Assembly (NCBI RefSeq): GCF_002812705.1
Contig: NZ_CP025030.1
Span: 1,612,001 to 1,676,000 of the forward strand
Source of the DNA: Achromobacter spanius
GTDB taxonomy: Bacteria; Pseudomonadota; Gammaproteobacteria; Burkholderiales; Burkholderiaceae_B
Length of the DNA: 64,000 bases
Reading direction: 5' to 3'
Positions 41,537 through 49,773 of this stretch are shown piece by piece. The position numbers and the translations under genes are program-made. The stretch's first letter is position 1. Each line of letters starts with the position of its first letter. A model generated the notes under the pieces. That model saw only the letters and a program-made list of their open reading frames with translations, was not told the DNA's origin and made no database searches.

Positions 41537-42696
41537 CGCCACCTGTCTTTGATTCGCCGACCGGCAAGGCCGGCGCCCGTTTGCGCATCCTGCATACGGA
41601 GGCCGCCACCTCGTTCGGTGGGCAGGAGTTCTGCATCTTCAAGGAGATGGTCGCGATGCGCGACCGTGGCCACCATCTGGAACTGGTCTGCCAGCCGGGC
41701 GCGGAACTGGGCGACCGACTGAGCCAGGCGGGGTTCACGGTGCACCGCATCGTGATGGACGGCCCCGGCAATTTCCTGCGTGGCGTGGCGTTCGTGCGCC
41801 GTTTGTTGCGGCGCGAGCGCTTTGACGTCCTCAACACGCACAGCCGCCGTGACACCGTGCTGGCGGCGCTGGGCGCAAGGCTGGCGGGTACGCCGCTGAT
41901 CGTGCGTACGCGGCATCTGGCCAAGCCCATCAATTCGCTCTATGCCTATACCTGGCTGGCGCATCGCGTCATCGCCGTCAGCCGGTATGTGCGCAGGCAA
42001 TTGCTGGATGGCGGCGCGCGGCCGGAATCCGTTGCGACGATCCATTCGCCGGTGGTGCTGCCGCAGGTGCGCGAAGGCGTAAGCCTGAGGCAGGAACTGG
42101 GCTTGCCGCAAGATGCGCTGGTGGTGGGTTGCGTGGCCGTCATGCGCGCCGAAAAGGGCCACGGTGACCTGATCGACGCATTCGAACAGATTTCCGCCCG
42201 CTTTCCGACCGCGCATCTGGTGCTGGTGGGCGACGGCATGCCGCTCTTCGAGCAGCTGCAGGCCAAGGTGGCGGCGCTGGGGCTGGCGCAGCGGGTCCAT
42301 TTCACCGGTCGGCGCCACGACATCGGCAATGTGCTGATGGCGTTCGACGTTTTTGCTCTGGCGACGCACCGCGAGGCCTTGGGCACCGTGTTCATTGAGG
42401 CCGCGGCGATGGGCTTGCCCGTTATCGGCACCAACGTGGGTGGCGTCCCGGAAACCATGCAAGCCGGCGTGACCGGCCTGCTGGTGCCGCCGCGCGATCC
42501 CGCCGCGTTGGCGGCGGCGCTGGCGTCGCTGCTGGGTGACCCGGGCTTGCGGCGCCGGATGGGCGACGCGGGCCGGGAGCGCATCCGGGGCGAAGGATTG
42601 TTTTCCGCCGAGCGCATCGCGGGGCAGGTCGAGCACGCTTATACCTCGTGGCTGGCTGAACGAGGATGCCCTGACCGCGAGGCGCGGTCGGCGTAG
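41533..42696 (+). CDS. Glycosyltransferase family 4 (GT-B fold)
   Basis: A 387-residue sugar transferase. The acceptor domain opens RLRILHTEAATSFGGQEFCI, and the donor site shows VGCVAVMRAEKGHGDLI, LVGDGMPLFEQL and the E-x7-E region HREALGTVFIEAAAMGLPVI near 295. GVPETMQAGVTGLLVPPRDP follows, typical of this family in lipopolysaccharide and exopolysaccharide synthesis. ATG 41533 overlaps the stop of the preceding hypothetical gene, and is preferred over an internal upstream start at 41494. Target glycan unknown. Confidence 0.88.
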   Translation: MTPPVFDSPTGKAGARLRILHTEAATSFGGQEFCIFKEMVAMRDRGHHLELVCQPGAELGDRLSQAGFTVHRIVMDGPGNFLRGVAFVRRLLRRERFDVLNTHSRRDTVLAALGARLAGTPLIVRTRHLAKPINSLYAYTWLAHRVIAVSRYVRRQLLDGGARPESVATIHSPVVLPQVREGVSLRQELGLPQDALVVGCVAVMRAEKGHGDLIDAFEQISARFPTAHLVLVGDGMPLFEQLQAKVAALGLAQRVHFTGRRHDIGNVLMAFDVFALATHREALGTVFIEAAAMGLPVIGTNVGGVPETMQAGVTGLLVPPRDPAALAAALASLLGDPGLRRRMGDAGRERIRGEGLFSAERIAGQVEHAYTSWLAERGCPDREARSA

Positions 42697-42765
42697 GTAC
42701 GTAATGAATGCAATGGGCGGAATGGGCCGACGCGGCGTTCCGGGGCCCGGCGCTCGGCCCGACAC

Positions 42766-43230
42766 TCAATGCATGAGCAGCGCGTTCATGCTTTCCACCA
42801 CACGATTGCGGTAGCGCGGCAGCAGGGCCTGCGTGCGCGCCTGGCGGTCGGTCCATTCCGAGGTTTCCGCGCCGGCGGCGATACGCGGCGCGGCCCAGAT
42901 CGGGTCCGGAAAGTGGCGGTCACCGCGCCACCGCGGAATCACATGCCAGTGCAAGTGGGGCACCATGTTGCCCAGCGACGCCAGATTGATCTTGTCAGGC
43001 GCCAGCACCGATTGCTGCGCCTCTTCCACCGCGTACACCGCGCGCATGAGCAGGTCGCGGCCATGCGTGGACAGGCTGGTCATTTCGGCCAGATGGCCGT
43101 TCCAGATCACGCGGGTAAAACCCGGGTAGTCCGCGTCGTTGACCTCGATGACGCGCAGGTGCGGCCCGCGCCACAGTAGCGAGCCGCCATCCTCCAGGCA
43201 TAGCGGACAGTTCGGGTCGCGAGCGCTCAT
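42766..43230 (-). CDS. HIT-family nucleotide hydrolase
   Basis: A 154-residue histidine-triad protein. HLHWHVIPR near residue 92 is the catalytic triad region, and an N-terminal CPLC pair could bind zinc. Such proteins hydrolyse nucleotide-linked phosphoramidates or dinucleotides. Its ATG overlaps the GNAT gene stop (ATGA). It ends the unit PPK2-type kinase, GNAT, HIT, all on the minus strand. Confidence 0.9.
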   Translation of the reverse strand: MSARDPNCPLCLEDGGSLLWRGPHLRVIEVNDADYPGFTRVIWNGHLAEMTSLSTHGRDLLMRAVYAVEEAQQSVLAPDKINLASLGNMVPHLHWHVIPRWRGDRHFPDPIWAAPRIAAGAETSEWTDRQARTQALLPRYRNRVVESMNALLMH

Positions 43231-43676
43231 GCCATCACCTTGCGGTACTGGATGAAGCCGGAGCGGTCCGCGATGCGGTCGTACAACTGCATCGCGGACG
43301 CGTTGGTTTCGTGAGTCAGCCAGTACACCCGCGAAGCGTTCGCGGCGGCGGCTTCGGCGTAGACGTGTTCGATCAGCGCGCGGCCCGCGCCCGTGCCGCG
43401 CACGTCCGCGTCCACGTACAGGTCCTGCAGGTAGCAGTAGTCGCCCGCCGTCCAGGTGGACCGATGAAAAATCCAGTGCACCATGCCGATGGCGCGACCG
43501 CCGCTGTAGGCCAGCGCGGCATGCATGGGTTCGGCGGGGTTCAGCAGGCGCGCCCAGGTGTTGCGGGTTACGGCGTCATCGATGTTGACGCGGTAAAACG
43601 CCTGGTAGCCCTTCCACAACGGCAGCCAGACGTCAAAGTCGGCGGCCACGACAGGGCGGATTTCAAGGGTGCTCAT
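43227..43676 (-). CDS. GNAT-family N-acetyltransferase
   Basis: A 149-residue acetyltransferase. The acetyl-CoA motif is LYVDADVRGTGAGRALIEHV near residues 83-103, and YWLTHETNASAMQLYDRI follows near 120. Substrate unknown; small-molecule amines are typical for this branch. ATG 43676 is preceded by CAGGAG; a longer upstream frame crosses the neighbouring gene and a hexanucleotide repeat, and is rejected. It lies 46 nt after the PPK2-type stop. Confidence 0.88.
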   Translation of the reverse strand: MSTLEIRPVVAADFDVWLPLWKGYQAFYRVNIDDAVTRNTWARLLNPAEPMHAALAYSGGRAIGMVHWIFHRSTWTAGDYCYLQDLYVDADVRGTGAGRALIEHVYAEAAAANASRVYWLTHETNASAMQLYDRIADRSGFIQYRKVMA

Positions 43677-43694
43677 TGCGCGGGGTCTCCTGGC

Positions 43695-43724
43695 GGATTC
43701 GGATTCGGATTCAGATTCGGGTTC
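43695..43724. repeat. Hexanucleotide repeat GGATTC between two coding regions
   Basis: Three perfect GGATTC units at 43695-43712, followed by AGATTC and GGGTTC. It starts at the stop codon of the PPK2-type gene and ends shortly before the ribosome site of the GNAT gene on the minus strand. Changes in copy number would alter their spacing by six bases each time. Confidence 0.8.
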
Positions 43725-45189
43725 AGAGTTGATCTTCCATGGCTTGGACGATGTGTCGCAGCACTTGCACGCGAGCGTACCGCTTGTCGTTGGCCGACAC
43801 CAGATGCCAGGGGGCATGGGCGATGTCCGTGCGCGTCAGCATCTCGTTGGCGGCGGCTGCATAGTCCTTCCATTTTTCGCGATTGCGCCAGTCATCCGGC
43901 GTGATCTTGAAGTTCTTGAAGGGCGATTTCTCGCGCTCCTTGAAGCGTTCAAGCTGCACGTCTGCCGTCACCGCCAGCCAGAACTTCAGCACGATCGCGC
44001 CGCTTGCCGCCAGTTGTTCCTCGAAGTCGTTGATCTCGCCATAGGCGCGCCGCCACTGCGCGGGCGCGGTCAGCTTTTCCACGCGCTCGACCAGCACGCG
44101 GCCATACCAGGACCGGTCAAAGATGGCGACACGGCCGTGGCGTGGCAGGTGACGCCAGAAGCGCCACAGGTAGGGACGCGACAGCTCGTAGCTGTTGGGC
44201 GCGGAGACGGGCGTGATGTCGAACTGGCGGGCGTCCAGCGCGTGCGTCACGCGCCGGATGGCGCCGCCCTTGCCGGCGGCGTCCTGGCCTTCGAAGACCA
44301 GCACCAGCGAGCGATCCAGGAATTTCCGGGACCGTGCCGCGCGCGCCAGCCGGCCTTGCAACAGGCCAAGCTCGGATTCGTAGTCGTCCTTGTCGATCTT
44401 GGCCTCGTAATCCAGCTTGCCCAGGCGGTCGACGATGCGCGCGGGGCGGGAATGCGCCAGGAACGATTGCGGGATGCGCGGCACGCTGCGCTGGCGCATG
44501 GCCGCCAGCACGGCCTCGGCCGTGCGTGCCGAACGCATGTTCTCGTCGGCGCTGGGGATGACGACCCAGGGCGCATGCCCGCTGTCCGTGTGGTTCATCA
44601 CGACTTGGCCGGCGTTGCGGATGCGGTCGTATTTTTTGTAGACCTTCAAGTCCACCGGGCTGACCTGCCACGAGGTTTCGGGGCTGGCCAGCAGGCGCTG
44701 TGCGCGTTCCTGCTGGGCATCGGCCGACAGGTGGAACCACAGCTTGACGATCTGCACGCCCTCCATGGCCAGCATCGCTTCAAAGTGGCGGATGGCGGCG
44801 GCATGCGCGTCGATGTATTCCTGGTTGGGTTTCTTGCGGGCCGCCTCGATGACCAGCGGCGCATACCAGGACCCGAACACGATGCCGGTGCTGCCCTTGG
44901 GCGGCAGGTCTTTCCAGTAGCGCCAGAACGGCGGACGTTCGAGTTCTTCGCCTTCGGGCGGGCCATACGCCAGGGTCTTGATGTGGCGCGGGTCCATCCA
45001 TTCGTTCAGCAGATTGATCGTGGCGCCTTTGCCGGCGCCGTCGATGCCCGCCACCACCACCAGCAGCGTCTTGTCCGCCTTTTCCAGGCGCTGGTATTGC
45101 GCATTGAGCAGGGCGACGCGCAGCCGCGTCTCCAACGATTTGAATTCGTCCTTGGACAGGATGGGGTCGGCTTCGGCTTCTGCGAACAT
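43723..45189 (-). CDS. Polyphosphate:AMP phosphotransferase (two-domain PPK2)
   Basis: Uses polyphosphate to phosphorylate a nucleotide; two-domain members mainly turn AMP into ADP. It has 488 residues in two PPK2 domains. Domain one shows Walker A VAGIDGAGKGATINLLNEW near residue 48, and domain two shows FEGQDAAGKGGAIRRVT near 302 with FDRSWYGRVLVERVE following. In two-domain PAPs the C-terminal unit is catalytic. The start ATG 45189 fits the family but has no clear ribosome site; instead a perfect 8-bp hairpin sits three bases upstream. It leads the unit with GNAT and HIT. Confidence 0.93.
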   Translation of the reverse strand: MFAEAEADPILSKDEFKSLETRLRVALLNAQYQRLEKADKTLLVVVAGIDGAGKGATINLLNEWMDPRHIKTLAYGPPEGEELERPPFWRYWKDLPPKGSTGIVFGSWYAPLVIEAARKKPNQEYIDAHAAAIRHFEAMLAMEGVQIVKLWFHLSADAQQERAQRLLASPETSWQVSPVDLKVYKKYDRIRNAGQVVMNHTDSGHAPWVVIPSADENMRSARTAEAVLAAMRQRSVPRIPQSFLAHSRPARIVDRLGKLDYEAKIDKDDYESELGLLQGRLARAARSRKFLDRSLVLVFEGQDAAGKGGAIRRVTHALDARQFDITPVSAPNSYELSRPYLWRFWRHLPRHGRVAIFDRSWYGRVLVERVEKLTAPAQWRRAYGEINDFEEQLAASGAIVLKFWLAVTADVQLERFKEREKSPFKNFKITPDDWRNREKWKDYAAAANEMLTRTDIAHAPWHLVSANDKRYARVQVLRHIVQAMEDQL

Positions 45190-45192
45190 GGG

Positions 45193-45224
45193 GATCGGTC
45201 TGGTCGGCTGTGGATCGACCGATC
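45193..45224 (-). promoter_or_regulatory. Hairpin directly upstream of the PPK2-type start codon
   Basis: GATCGGTC (45193-45200) and GACCGATC (45217-45224) are perfectly complementary around 16 bases, and a nested GGTCG/CGACC pairing is an alternative. On the minus strand the stem ends three bases before the ATG and covers where a ribosome site would be. Confidence 0.6.
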
Positions 45225-45274
45225 TTGAGGGATTCGCCCGCGCCGCGCAAGCACGGAACGCGCGACGTGGGGGC

Positions 45275-46129
45275 CTACAAGCTGTCGACCGGAATCTTCA
45301 GATAGCGCACGCCGTTGTCTTCGGGCGGCGGGAAATGGCCCGCCCGGATGTTCACCTGGATAGCGGGAAGAATCAGCGTCGGCATGGACAGGGTGGCGTC
45401 GCGCCGCGTGCGCATGGCGACAAAGTCGTCTTCGCTGATGCCGTCGCGGACATGGATATTGGCGTTGCGTTGCTCGGCCACCGATGTCTGCCAATTGGCG
45501 TCGCGGCCATTGGGCGGATAGTCGTGGCACATGAAGAGCCGGGTGTCGCCGGGCAGCTTCAGCAGGCGCTGGATCGAACGATAAAGCTCGTGCGCGTTAC
45601 CGCCCGGGAAATCGCAGCGCGCGGTGCCCACGTCGGGCATGAACATGGTGTCGCCCACGAACGCGGCGTCGCCGATCAGGTAGGCCATGTCGGCCGGCGT
45701 GTGGCCCGGCACGTGGATGGCGGTGGCCTCAAGCTTGCCGATCGGGAAGGTTTCACCGTCGGCGAACAGGCGGCCGAACTGCGAGCCGTCAAGCTGGAAC
45801 TCGGGTTCCAGGTTGAAGATCTGCTTGAACACGCCCTGCACGGTGCGGATGCTTTGCCCGATGGCGATGACGCCGCCCAGCTTGCGCTGCAAGTAGGGCG
45901 CGGCGGACAGATGATCGGCGTGGGCGTGGGTTTCCAGCAGCCATTGCGTGTCCAGCCCGTTCTCCCGCACGTAGTCCACCACCCGGTCCGCGCTGGCAGT
46001 GTTGCTGCGCCCGGACTTCGGGTCGTAGTCCAGCACGGAATCGATGATGGCGCAGGCGCTGCCGTCATGCACCACGTAGGTAACGGTGGCGGTGACGGCG
46101 TCGAAGAAGGCTTGGATATGTGGATTCAT
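45275..46129 (-). CDS. Metallo-beta-lactamase-fold hydrolase, persulfide dioxygenase-like (Blh type)
   Basis: A 284-residue MBL-fold protein. The metal-binding THAHADH motif is near residue 67 (LLETHAHADHLSAAPYLQ), followed by HVPGHTPADMAYLIGD near 140 and FVGDTMFMPDVGTARCDFPGG near 157-177. Its close relatives (Blh, ETHE1) oxidise glutathione persulfide to sulfite with a single iron. It is divergent from a BigR-type ArsR regulator and two YeeE/YedE genes, the classic companions of Blh. A persulfide or hydrogen sulfide detoxification role is therefore strongly suggested. Confidence 0.9.
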   Translation of the reverse strand: MNPHIQAFFDAVTATVTYVVHDGSACAIIDSVLDYDPKSGRSNTASADRVVDYVRENGLDTQWLLETHAHADHLSAAPYLQRKLGGVIAIGQSIRTVQGVFKQIFNLEPEFQLDGSQFGRLFADGETFPIGKLEATAIHVPGHTPADMAYLIGDAAFVGDTMFMPDVGTARCDFPGGNAHELYRSIQRLLKLPGDTRLFMCHDYPPNGRDANWQTSVAEQRNANIHVRDGISEDDFVAMRTRRDATLSMPTLILPAIQVNIRAGHFPPPEDNGVRYLKIPVDSL

Positions 46130-46145
46130 GGCGGCCCGTGAATAT

Positions 46146-46170
46146 CAATATATGTATTTAAATAATATTG
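46146..46170. promoter_or_regulatory. AT-rich palindrome, likely BigR-type operator
   Basis: CAATAT and ATATTG are the ends of a 25-base inverted repeat in the 100-bp gap between the metallo-hydrolase and the ArsR regulator. The gap is very AT-rich against a GC-rich background, as for BigR-type divergent promoters. Confidence 0.65.
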
Positions 46171-46229
46171 CTGAATAGTCTATCTGTAAATATAATGATT
46201 GCTCGATTTTTTCATTTCCAGCCCACGCC

Positions 46230-46565
46230 ATGAATGCCTCCCTGACCGAATGCGAGCTTGCGACCTTGCGAGAATCCGCCGCCCAGGCCTGCACGCTGTT
46301 GAAGGCGCTGGCCAACGAAGATCGCTTGCTGTTGCTGTGCCAATTGGTGCAGAACGAACGCAACGTGGGTGAACTGGAATCCCTGACCGGCATCCGCCAG
46401 CCGACCTTGTCCCAGCAATTGGGCGTGTTGCGCGATGAAGGCCTGGTGTCGACGCGCCGCGAGGGCAAGTACGTCTACTACCAGATGGCCAGCTTCGAAG
46501 TCAGCCAGGTCATGAAAACGCTATCCAGTTTGTACTGCGGCCGCGCGATGGAGTCACTCACATGA
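46230..46565 (+). CDS. bigR: ArsR-family repressor, BigR/SqrR-like persulfide sensor
   Basis: A 111-residue winged-helix repressor. The helix-turn-helix is about residues 45-70 (GELESLTGIRQPTLSQQL). Cys37 (LLLLCQL) and Cys103 (LYCGR) sit where BigR and SqrR have the two cysteines that form a disulfide or tetrasulfide on contact with persulfide, which releases DNA. Cys8 and Cys21 are extra. Its start lies next to an AT-rich palindrome and it is followed by two YeeE/YedE genes, the first overlapping its stop by four bases. Confidence 0.87.
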   Translation: MNASLTECELATLRESAAQACTLLKALANEDRLLLLCQLVQNERNVGELESLTGIRQPTLSQQLGVLRDEGLVSTRREGKYVYYQMASFEVSQVMKTLSSLYCGRAMESLT

Positions 46566-46993
46566 ACCCGGACTGGTCTTCCTTTACCCCCGTCACGGCC
46601 ACGGTTGGCGGCCTGCTGATCGGCGCCGCCGTCGTGCTGCTGATGACGGGCGCGGGCCGCATCGCCGGCATCAGCGGCATTTTGGGTGGCCTGCTGCCGC
46701 CGCAACGCGATGGCGTGTGGCGGCTGGCGTTTCTGGTGGGGCTGTGCGCCGCGCCGTGGCTATACACGCTGGGCGCCGCGCTGCCGGCCATTGTGGTCGA
46801 AGCCGGCACGCCGCGCCTGATCGTGGCGGGCCTGCTGGTGGGCATCGGCACGCGCTACGCATCTGGCTGCACCAGCGGCCACGGCGTGTGCGGGCTGTCG
46901 CGCGGATCGCCGCGTTCGCTGGCCGCCACCGCGCTCTTCATGGCGGCGGGTTTTGCCATGGTCTATGCCACGCGGCATCTGATGGGGGTGTGA
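46562..46993 (+). CDS. YeeE/YedE sulfur-transport-family membrane protein, first half
   Basis: A 143-residue membrane protein with about four segments. The conserved [15 protein letters not shown] (near 103-117) has the cysteines that handle thiosulfate or persulfide in this family. Together with the next gene it forms a complete YeeE-type unit (PmpA/PmpB arrangement). It overlaps the regulator stop by four bases, so all three plus-strand genes are one operon. Confidence 0.88.
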   Translation: MNPDWSSFTPVTATVGGLLIGAAVVLLMTGAGRIAGISGILGGLLPPQRDGVWRLAFLVGLCAAPWLYTLGAALPAIVVEAGTPRLIVAGLLVGIGTRYASGCTSGHGVCGLSRGSPRSLAATALFMAAGFAMVYATRHLMGV

Positions 46994-46994
46994 C

Positions 46995-47414
46995 ATGACT
47001 GCGCTGATCGCTTTCGTATCGGGCTTGGTCTTTGGCTTGGGCCTGATCGTGTCCGGCATGGCCAACCCGGCCAAGGTGCTGGGCTTTCTGGATCTGGCGG
47101 GCGCATGGGATCCGTCCTTGGCGTTTGTGATGGGGGGCGCGGTGCTGATCACGGCCGCGGGCTTCGCCGTGCTGCGCCGCCGTCGCGCCAGCCTGACCGG
47201 TGAGCCGCTGCGCTGGCCCACCGCCACCCGCATCGACCTGCGCCTGGCATTGGGCAGCCTGGCGTTCGGGGCGGGCTGGGGCTTGGCGGGCTTCTGCCCG
47301 GGGCCGGCGCTGGTGGCCGCGGCGGCGGGCGTGCCGCAGGCCTTGATCTTCGTGGCCGCCATGCTGGCCGGCATGGCGATCTATTCCGCGCTTGAAGCGT
47401 TAAGAAGCCGGTAG
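46995..47414 (+). CDS. YeeE/YedE sulfur-transport-family membrane protein, second half
   Basis: A 139-residue membrane protein that pairs with the preceding one. Motifs are GLGLIVSGMANPAKVLGFLD at the N-terminus and GLAGFCPGPALVAAAAG near 100, with the second half of the sulfur-handling cysteine set. It starts one base after the preceding stop. The pair probably moves sulfur species across the inner membrane for oxidation or export. Confidence 0.88.
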   Translation: MTALIAFVSGLVFGLGLIVSGMANPAKVLGFLDLAGAWDPSLAFVMGGAVLITAAGFAVLRRRRASLTGEPLRWPTATRIDLRLALGSLAFGAGWGLAGFCPGPALVAAAAGVPQALIFVAAMLAGMAIYSALEALRSR

Positions 47415-47507
47415 GCCACGCTGGCCCGCCGGCTTGCTGAATGGCTGCGCCGTTCCTGCTTGTAAAGCGGCTGCGTCATTCCTGCCCCTGCAACGGCTGC
47501 GCCGTTT

Positions 47508-48776
47508 CTATTCGTAGGTACGCACATCGTCGATGACTTTGCCGTCGTTGGGCAGGCCGTCGGCGTCCACCCATTCGACATCCGCGCGCAGCTTGGTCAC
47601 GTCGCGTACCGAGTCCGCGATGCGCTTGGACAGATCGTCGCCGCGCACGCGCGATTCCACTTTCAGCACCATGCGGTCCGATCCGGTGGTGCCGCTGATG
47701 ACCAGCCGCGCCCGCAAAATTTCCGGATGGCGGCGCGCCACGTCCGCCACCTGCGACGGGTGCACGAACATGCCGCGCACCTTGGTGGTTTGATCGGCCC
47801 GGCCCATCCAACCCTTGATGCGCGTGTTGGTGCGCCCGCAAGGCGAAATGCCGGGCAAGACCGCCGACAGGTCGCCCGTGCCGAAGCGCACCAGCGGGTA
47901 GTCCGGGTTCAAGGTGGTTACGACGACTTCACCGACCTCGCCGTCGGGCACCGGTTCACCGGTGCCGGGGCGCACGATCTCCACGATGATGTCTTCCCCC
48001 AGCACCAGCCCTTGGCGGGCGGGCGTTTCGAACGCGATCATGCCCAGGTCGGCGCTGCCATAGGCCTGATAGCCCTCGATGCCGCGCGCCGCCAGCCAGT
48101 CGCGCAGTGACGGCGGGAAGGCTTCGCCCGACACCAGTGCGCGCTGCAATGAATCCAGCTTCACGCCCAGTTCGTCCGACTTTTCCAGGATGATCTTCAG
48201 AAAGCTGGGCGTGCCCGTGTAGCCGCTGGGCGCCAGGTCCTGAATGGCGCGCACCTGTTGTTCGGTCTGGCCGGTGCCGCCCGGGAACACGGTGCAGCCC
48301 ACAGCGTGCGCCGCCGTTTCCATCATGGAGCCGGCCGGAGTGAAGTGATACGAAAAGCAGTTGTAGGCCAGTTCGCCGGCGCGAAAGCCCGCGGCGTACA
48401 AGGCGCGCGCAAAACGCCAGTAGTCGGCGCGCGCGCTTTCCGGTTCGTAGATGGGGCCGGGCGAGGCGAAGACGCGCATCGCCTCGCCCCAGCCGATGGC
48501 GGAGAAGCCGCCGAAGGTCTTGCCGGGGCCGGTGGCGGCGGCGGCGTCGTCGCGGCTGTGCTGCTGGCGTTCCAGCAGTTCATGCTTGCGCAAGACCGGC
48601 AGGCGCGCCAGCGCCTCGCGCGACGTGATGGTGGCGGGGTCGACGCCGCGCAGTTGCTCGGCGATGGCCGGCGCGCGGGCTATCGCCCGGGCAATCGCGG
48701 CGGGCAAGGCGGCCATCAGCTCGCGCTCGCGTTGCTCGGGCGCTCGGGTTTCCAGGACATCGAAAAACTCGGACAT
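47508..48776 (-). CDS. Phenylacetate-CoA ligase-like adenylate-forming enzyme (PaaK family)
   Basis: Activates a carboxylic acid to its CoA thioester in the cytoplasm. It has 422 residues, with the AMP/CoA-binding blocks YTGTPSFLKII near 190, YQAYGSADLGMIAFE near 240 and GMFVHPSQVADV near 340, and the C-terminal DGLPNDGKVIDDVR. PaaK itself acts on phenylacetate; here the substrate is unknown, though aromatic acids are likely. ATG 48776 (MSEFFDVLETRAPEQ) is the family N-terminus; a longer upstream frame is rejected. Last gene of the minus-strand operon with a second ABC importer and another CoA ligase. Confidence 0.88.
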   Translation of the reverse strand: MSEFFDVLETRAPEQRERELMAALPAAIARAIARAPAIAEQLRGVDPATITSREALARLPVLRKHELLERQQHSRDDAAAATGPGKTFGGFSAIGWGEAMRVFASPGPIYEPESARADYWRFARALYAAGFRAGELAYNCFSYHFTPAGSMMETAAHAVGCTVFPGGTGQTEQQVRAIQDLAPSGYTGTPSFLKIILEKSDELGVKLDSLQRALVSGEAFPPSLRDWLAARGIEGYQAYGSADLGMIAFETPARQGLVLGEDIIVEIVRPGTGEPVPDGEVGEVVVTTLNPDYPLVRFGTGDLSAVLPGISPCGRTNTRIKGWMGRADQTTKVRGMFVHPSQVADVARRHPEILRARLVISGTTGSDRMVLKVESRVRGDDLSKRIADSVRDVTKLRADVEWVDADGLPNDGKVIDDVRTYE

Positions 48777-48858
48777 GGGATCGCACCCTCTCGTGTGCCG
48801 TACTGCGGTGTCGTTGCCAGCGGCGGCGCGGTGTGTGCCGGCGTTGCCGCTCCAGGGA

Positions 48859-49713
48859 TCAGGCCAGCCAGCGTTTGCGGCGGCGGTAGAACTTGTTTTC
48901 GCGAAAGCTCTTGCGTTCGCCACTGGAAATACCCAGGTAGAACTCCTTCACGTCCTCGTTTTGGGCCAGGTCCTGCGCGGCGCCGTCCATCATCACGCGC
49001 CCGTTTTCCAGGATGTAGCCGTAGTCGGCATAGCGCAGCGCAATGTTGGTGTTCTGCTCCGCCAACAGGAAGCTCACGCCTTCGCGCTGGTTCAGGTCGC
49101 GCACGATTTCGAAGATTTCTTCCACGATCTGCGGCGCCAGCCCCATCGAGGGCTCGTCCAGCAAGATCATGTTGGGGTTGGCCATCAGCGCGCGGCCGAT
49201 GGCGGTCATCTGCTGTTCGCCGCCCGACGTATAGCCGGACTGGCTGGTGCGGCGTTGCTTCAGGCGCGGGAAGTATTGATAGACACGTTCCAGCGCCGCG
49301 GCGGTGTCGGCGCGGTTCATGTTGCGCGTGTAGGCGCCCGTCAGCAGGTTTTCTTCAATGGTCAGGTGGGCAAAGCAGTGCCGCCCTTCCATCACCTGCA
49401 CGACGCCCCGCTTGACCAGTTCCGAGGGCGACAGCCGTTCGATGCGCTGGCCACGGTATTGGATATGGCCCTTGGTGACGTCGCCGCGTTCGCCCTTGAG
49501 CAGGTTCGAAACGGCGCGCAGCGTCGTGGTCTTGCCCGCGCCGTTGGCGCCCAGCAAGGCCACGATCTTGCCTTCCGGCACTTGCAGGGACACGCCCTTG
49601 AGTACCAGGATCACGTGGTTGTAGATCACCTCGATGCCGTTCACGTCCAGCAGCACGTTGGGGGCGGCGGCGGTGGGGGCAGCGGTGTTTGCAGCGTGTG
49701 TTGCAGCGGTCAT
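48859..49713 (-). CDS. ABC importer ATPase, LivF type
   Basis: One of two ATPases of the second branched-chain-type importer, 284 residues. Walker A is GANGAGKTT near residue 55, the signature reads TSGGEQQM, and Walker B is MILLDEPSMGLAP. The N-terminal TAATHAANTAAPTAAAP is a low-complexity addition of about 18 residues; the C-terminus (RKSFRENKFYRRRKRWLA) is long and basic for this family. Works with the LivG-type ATPase at 53.4 kb. Confidence 0.92.
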   Translation of the reverse strand: MTAATHAANTAAPTAAAPNVLLDVNGIEVIYNHVILVLKGVSLQVPEGKIVALLGANGAGKTTTLRAVSNLLKGERGDVTKGHIQYRGQRIERLSPSELVKRGVVQVMEGRHCFAHLTIEENLLTGAYTRNMNRADTAAALERVYQYFPRLKQRRTSQSGYTSGGEQQMTAIGRALMANPNMILLDEPSMGLAPQIVEEIFEIVRDLNQREGVSFLLAEQNTNIALRYADYGYILENGRVMMDGAAQDLAQNEDVKEFYLGISSGERKSFRENKFYRRRKRWLA

Positions 49714-49773
49714 GACGATTCCTGCGGCGTGGTGGCGGCCGACGCCCGCCAGGGCGCCGGCCGCCGGTTCACA

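Noticed and set aside
43669..45228. 519-residue plus-strand open frame
   Set aside because: Complement of the PPK2-type gene, whose two Walker motifs are clear.
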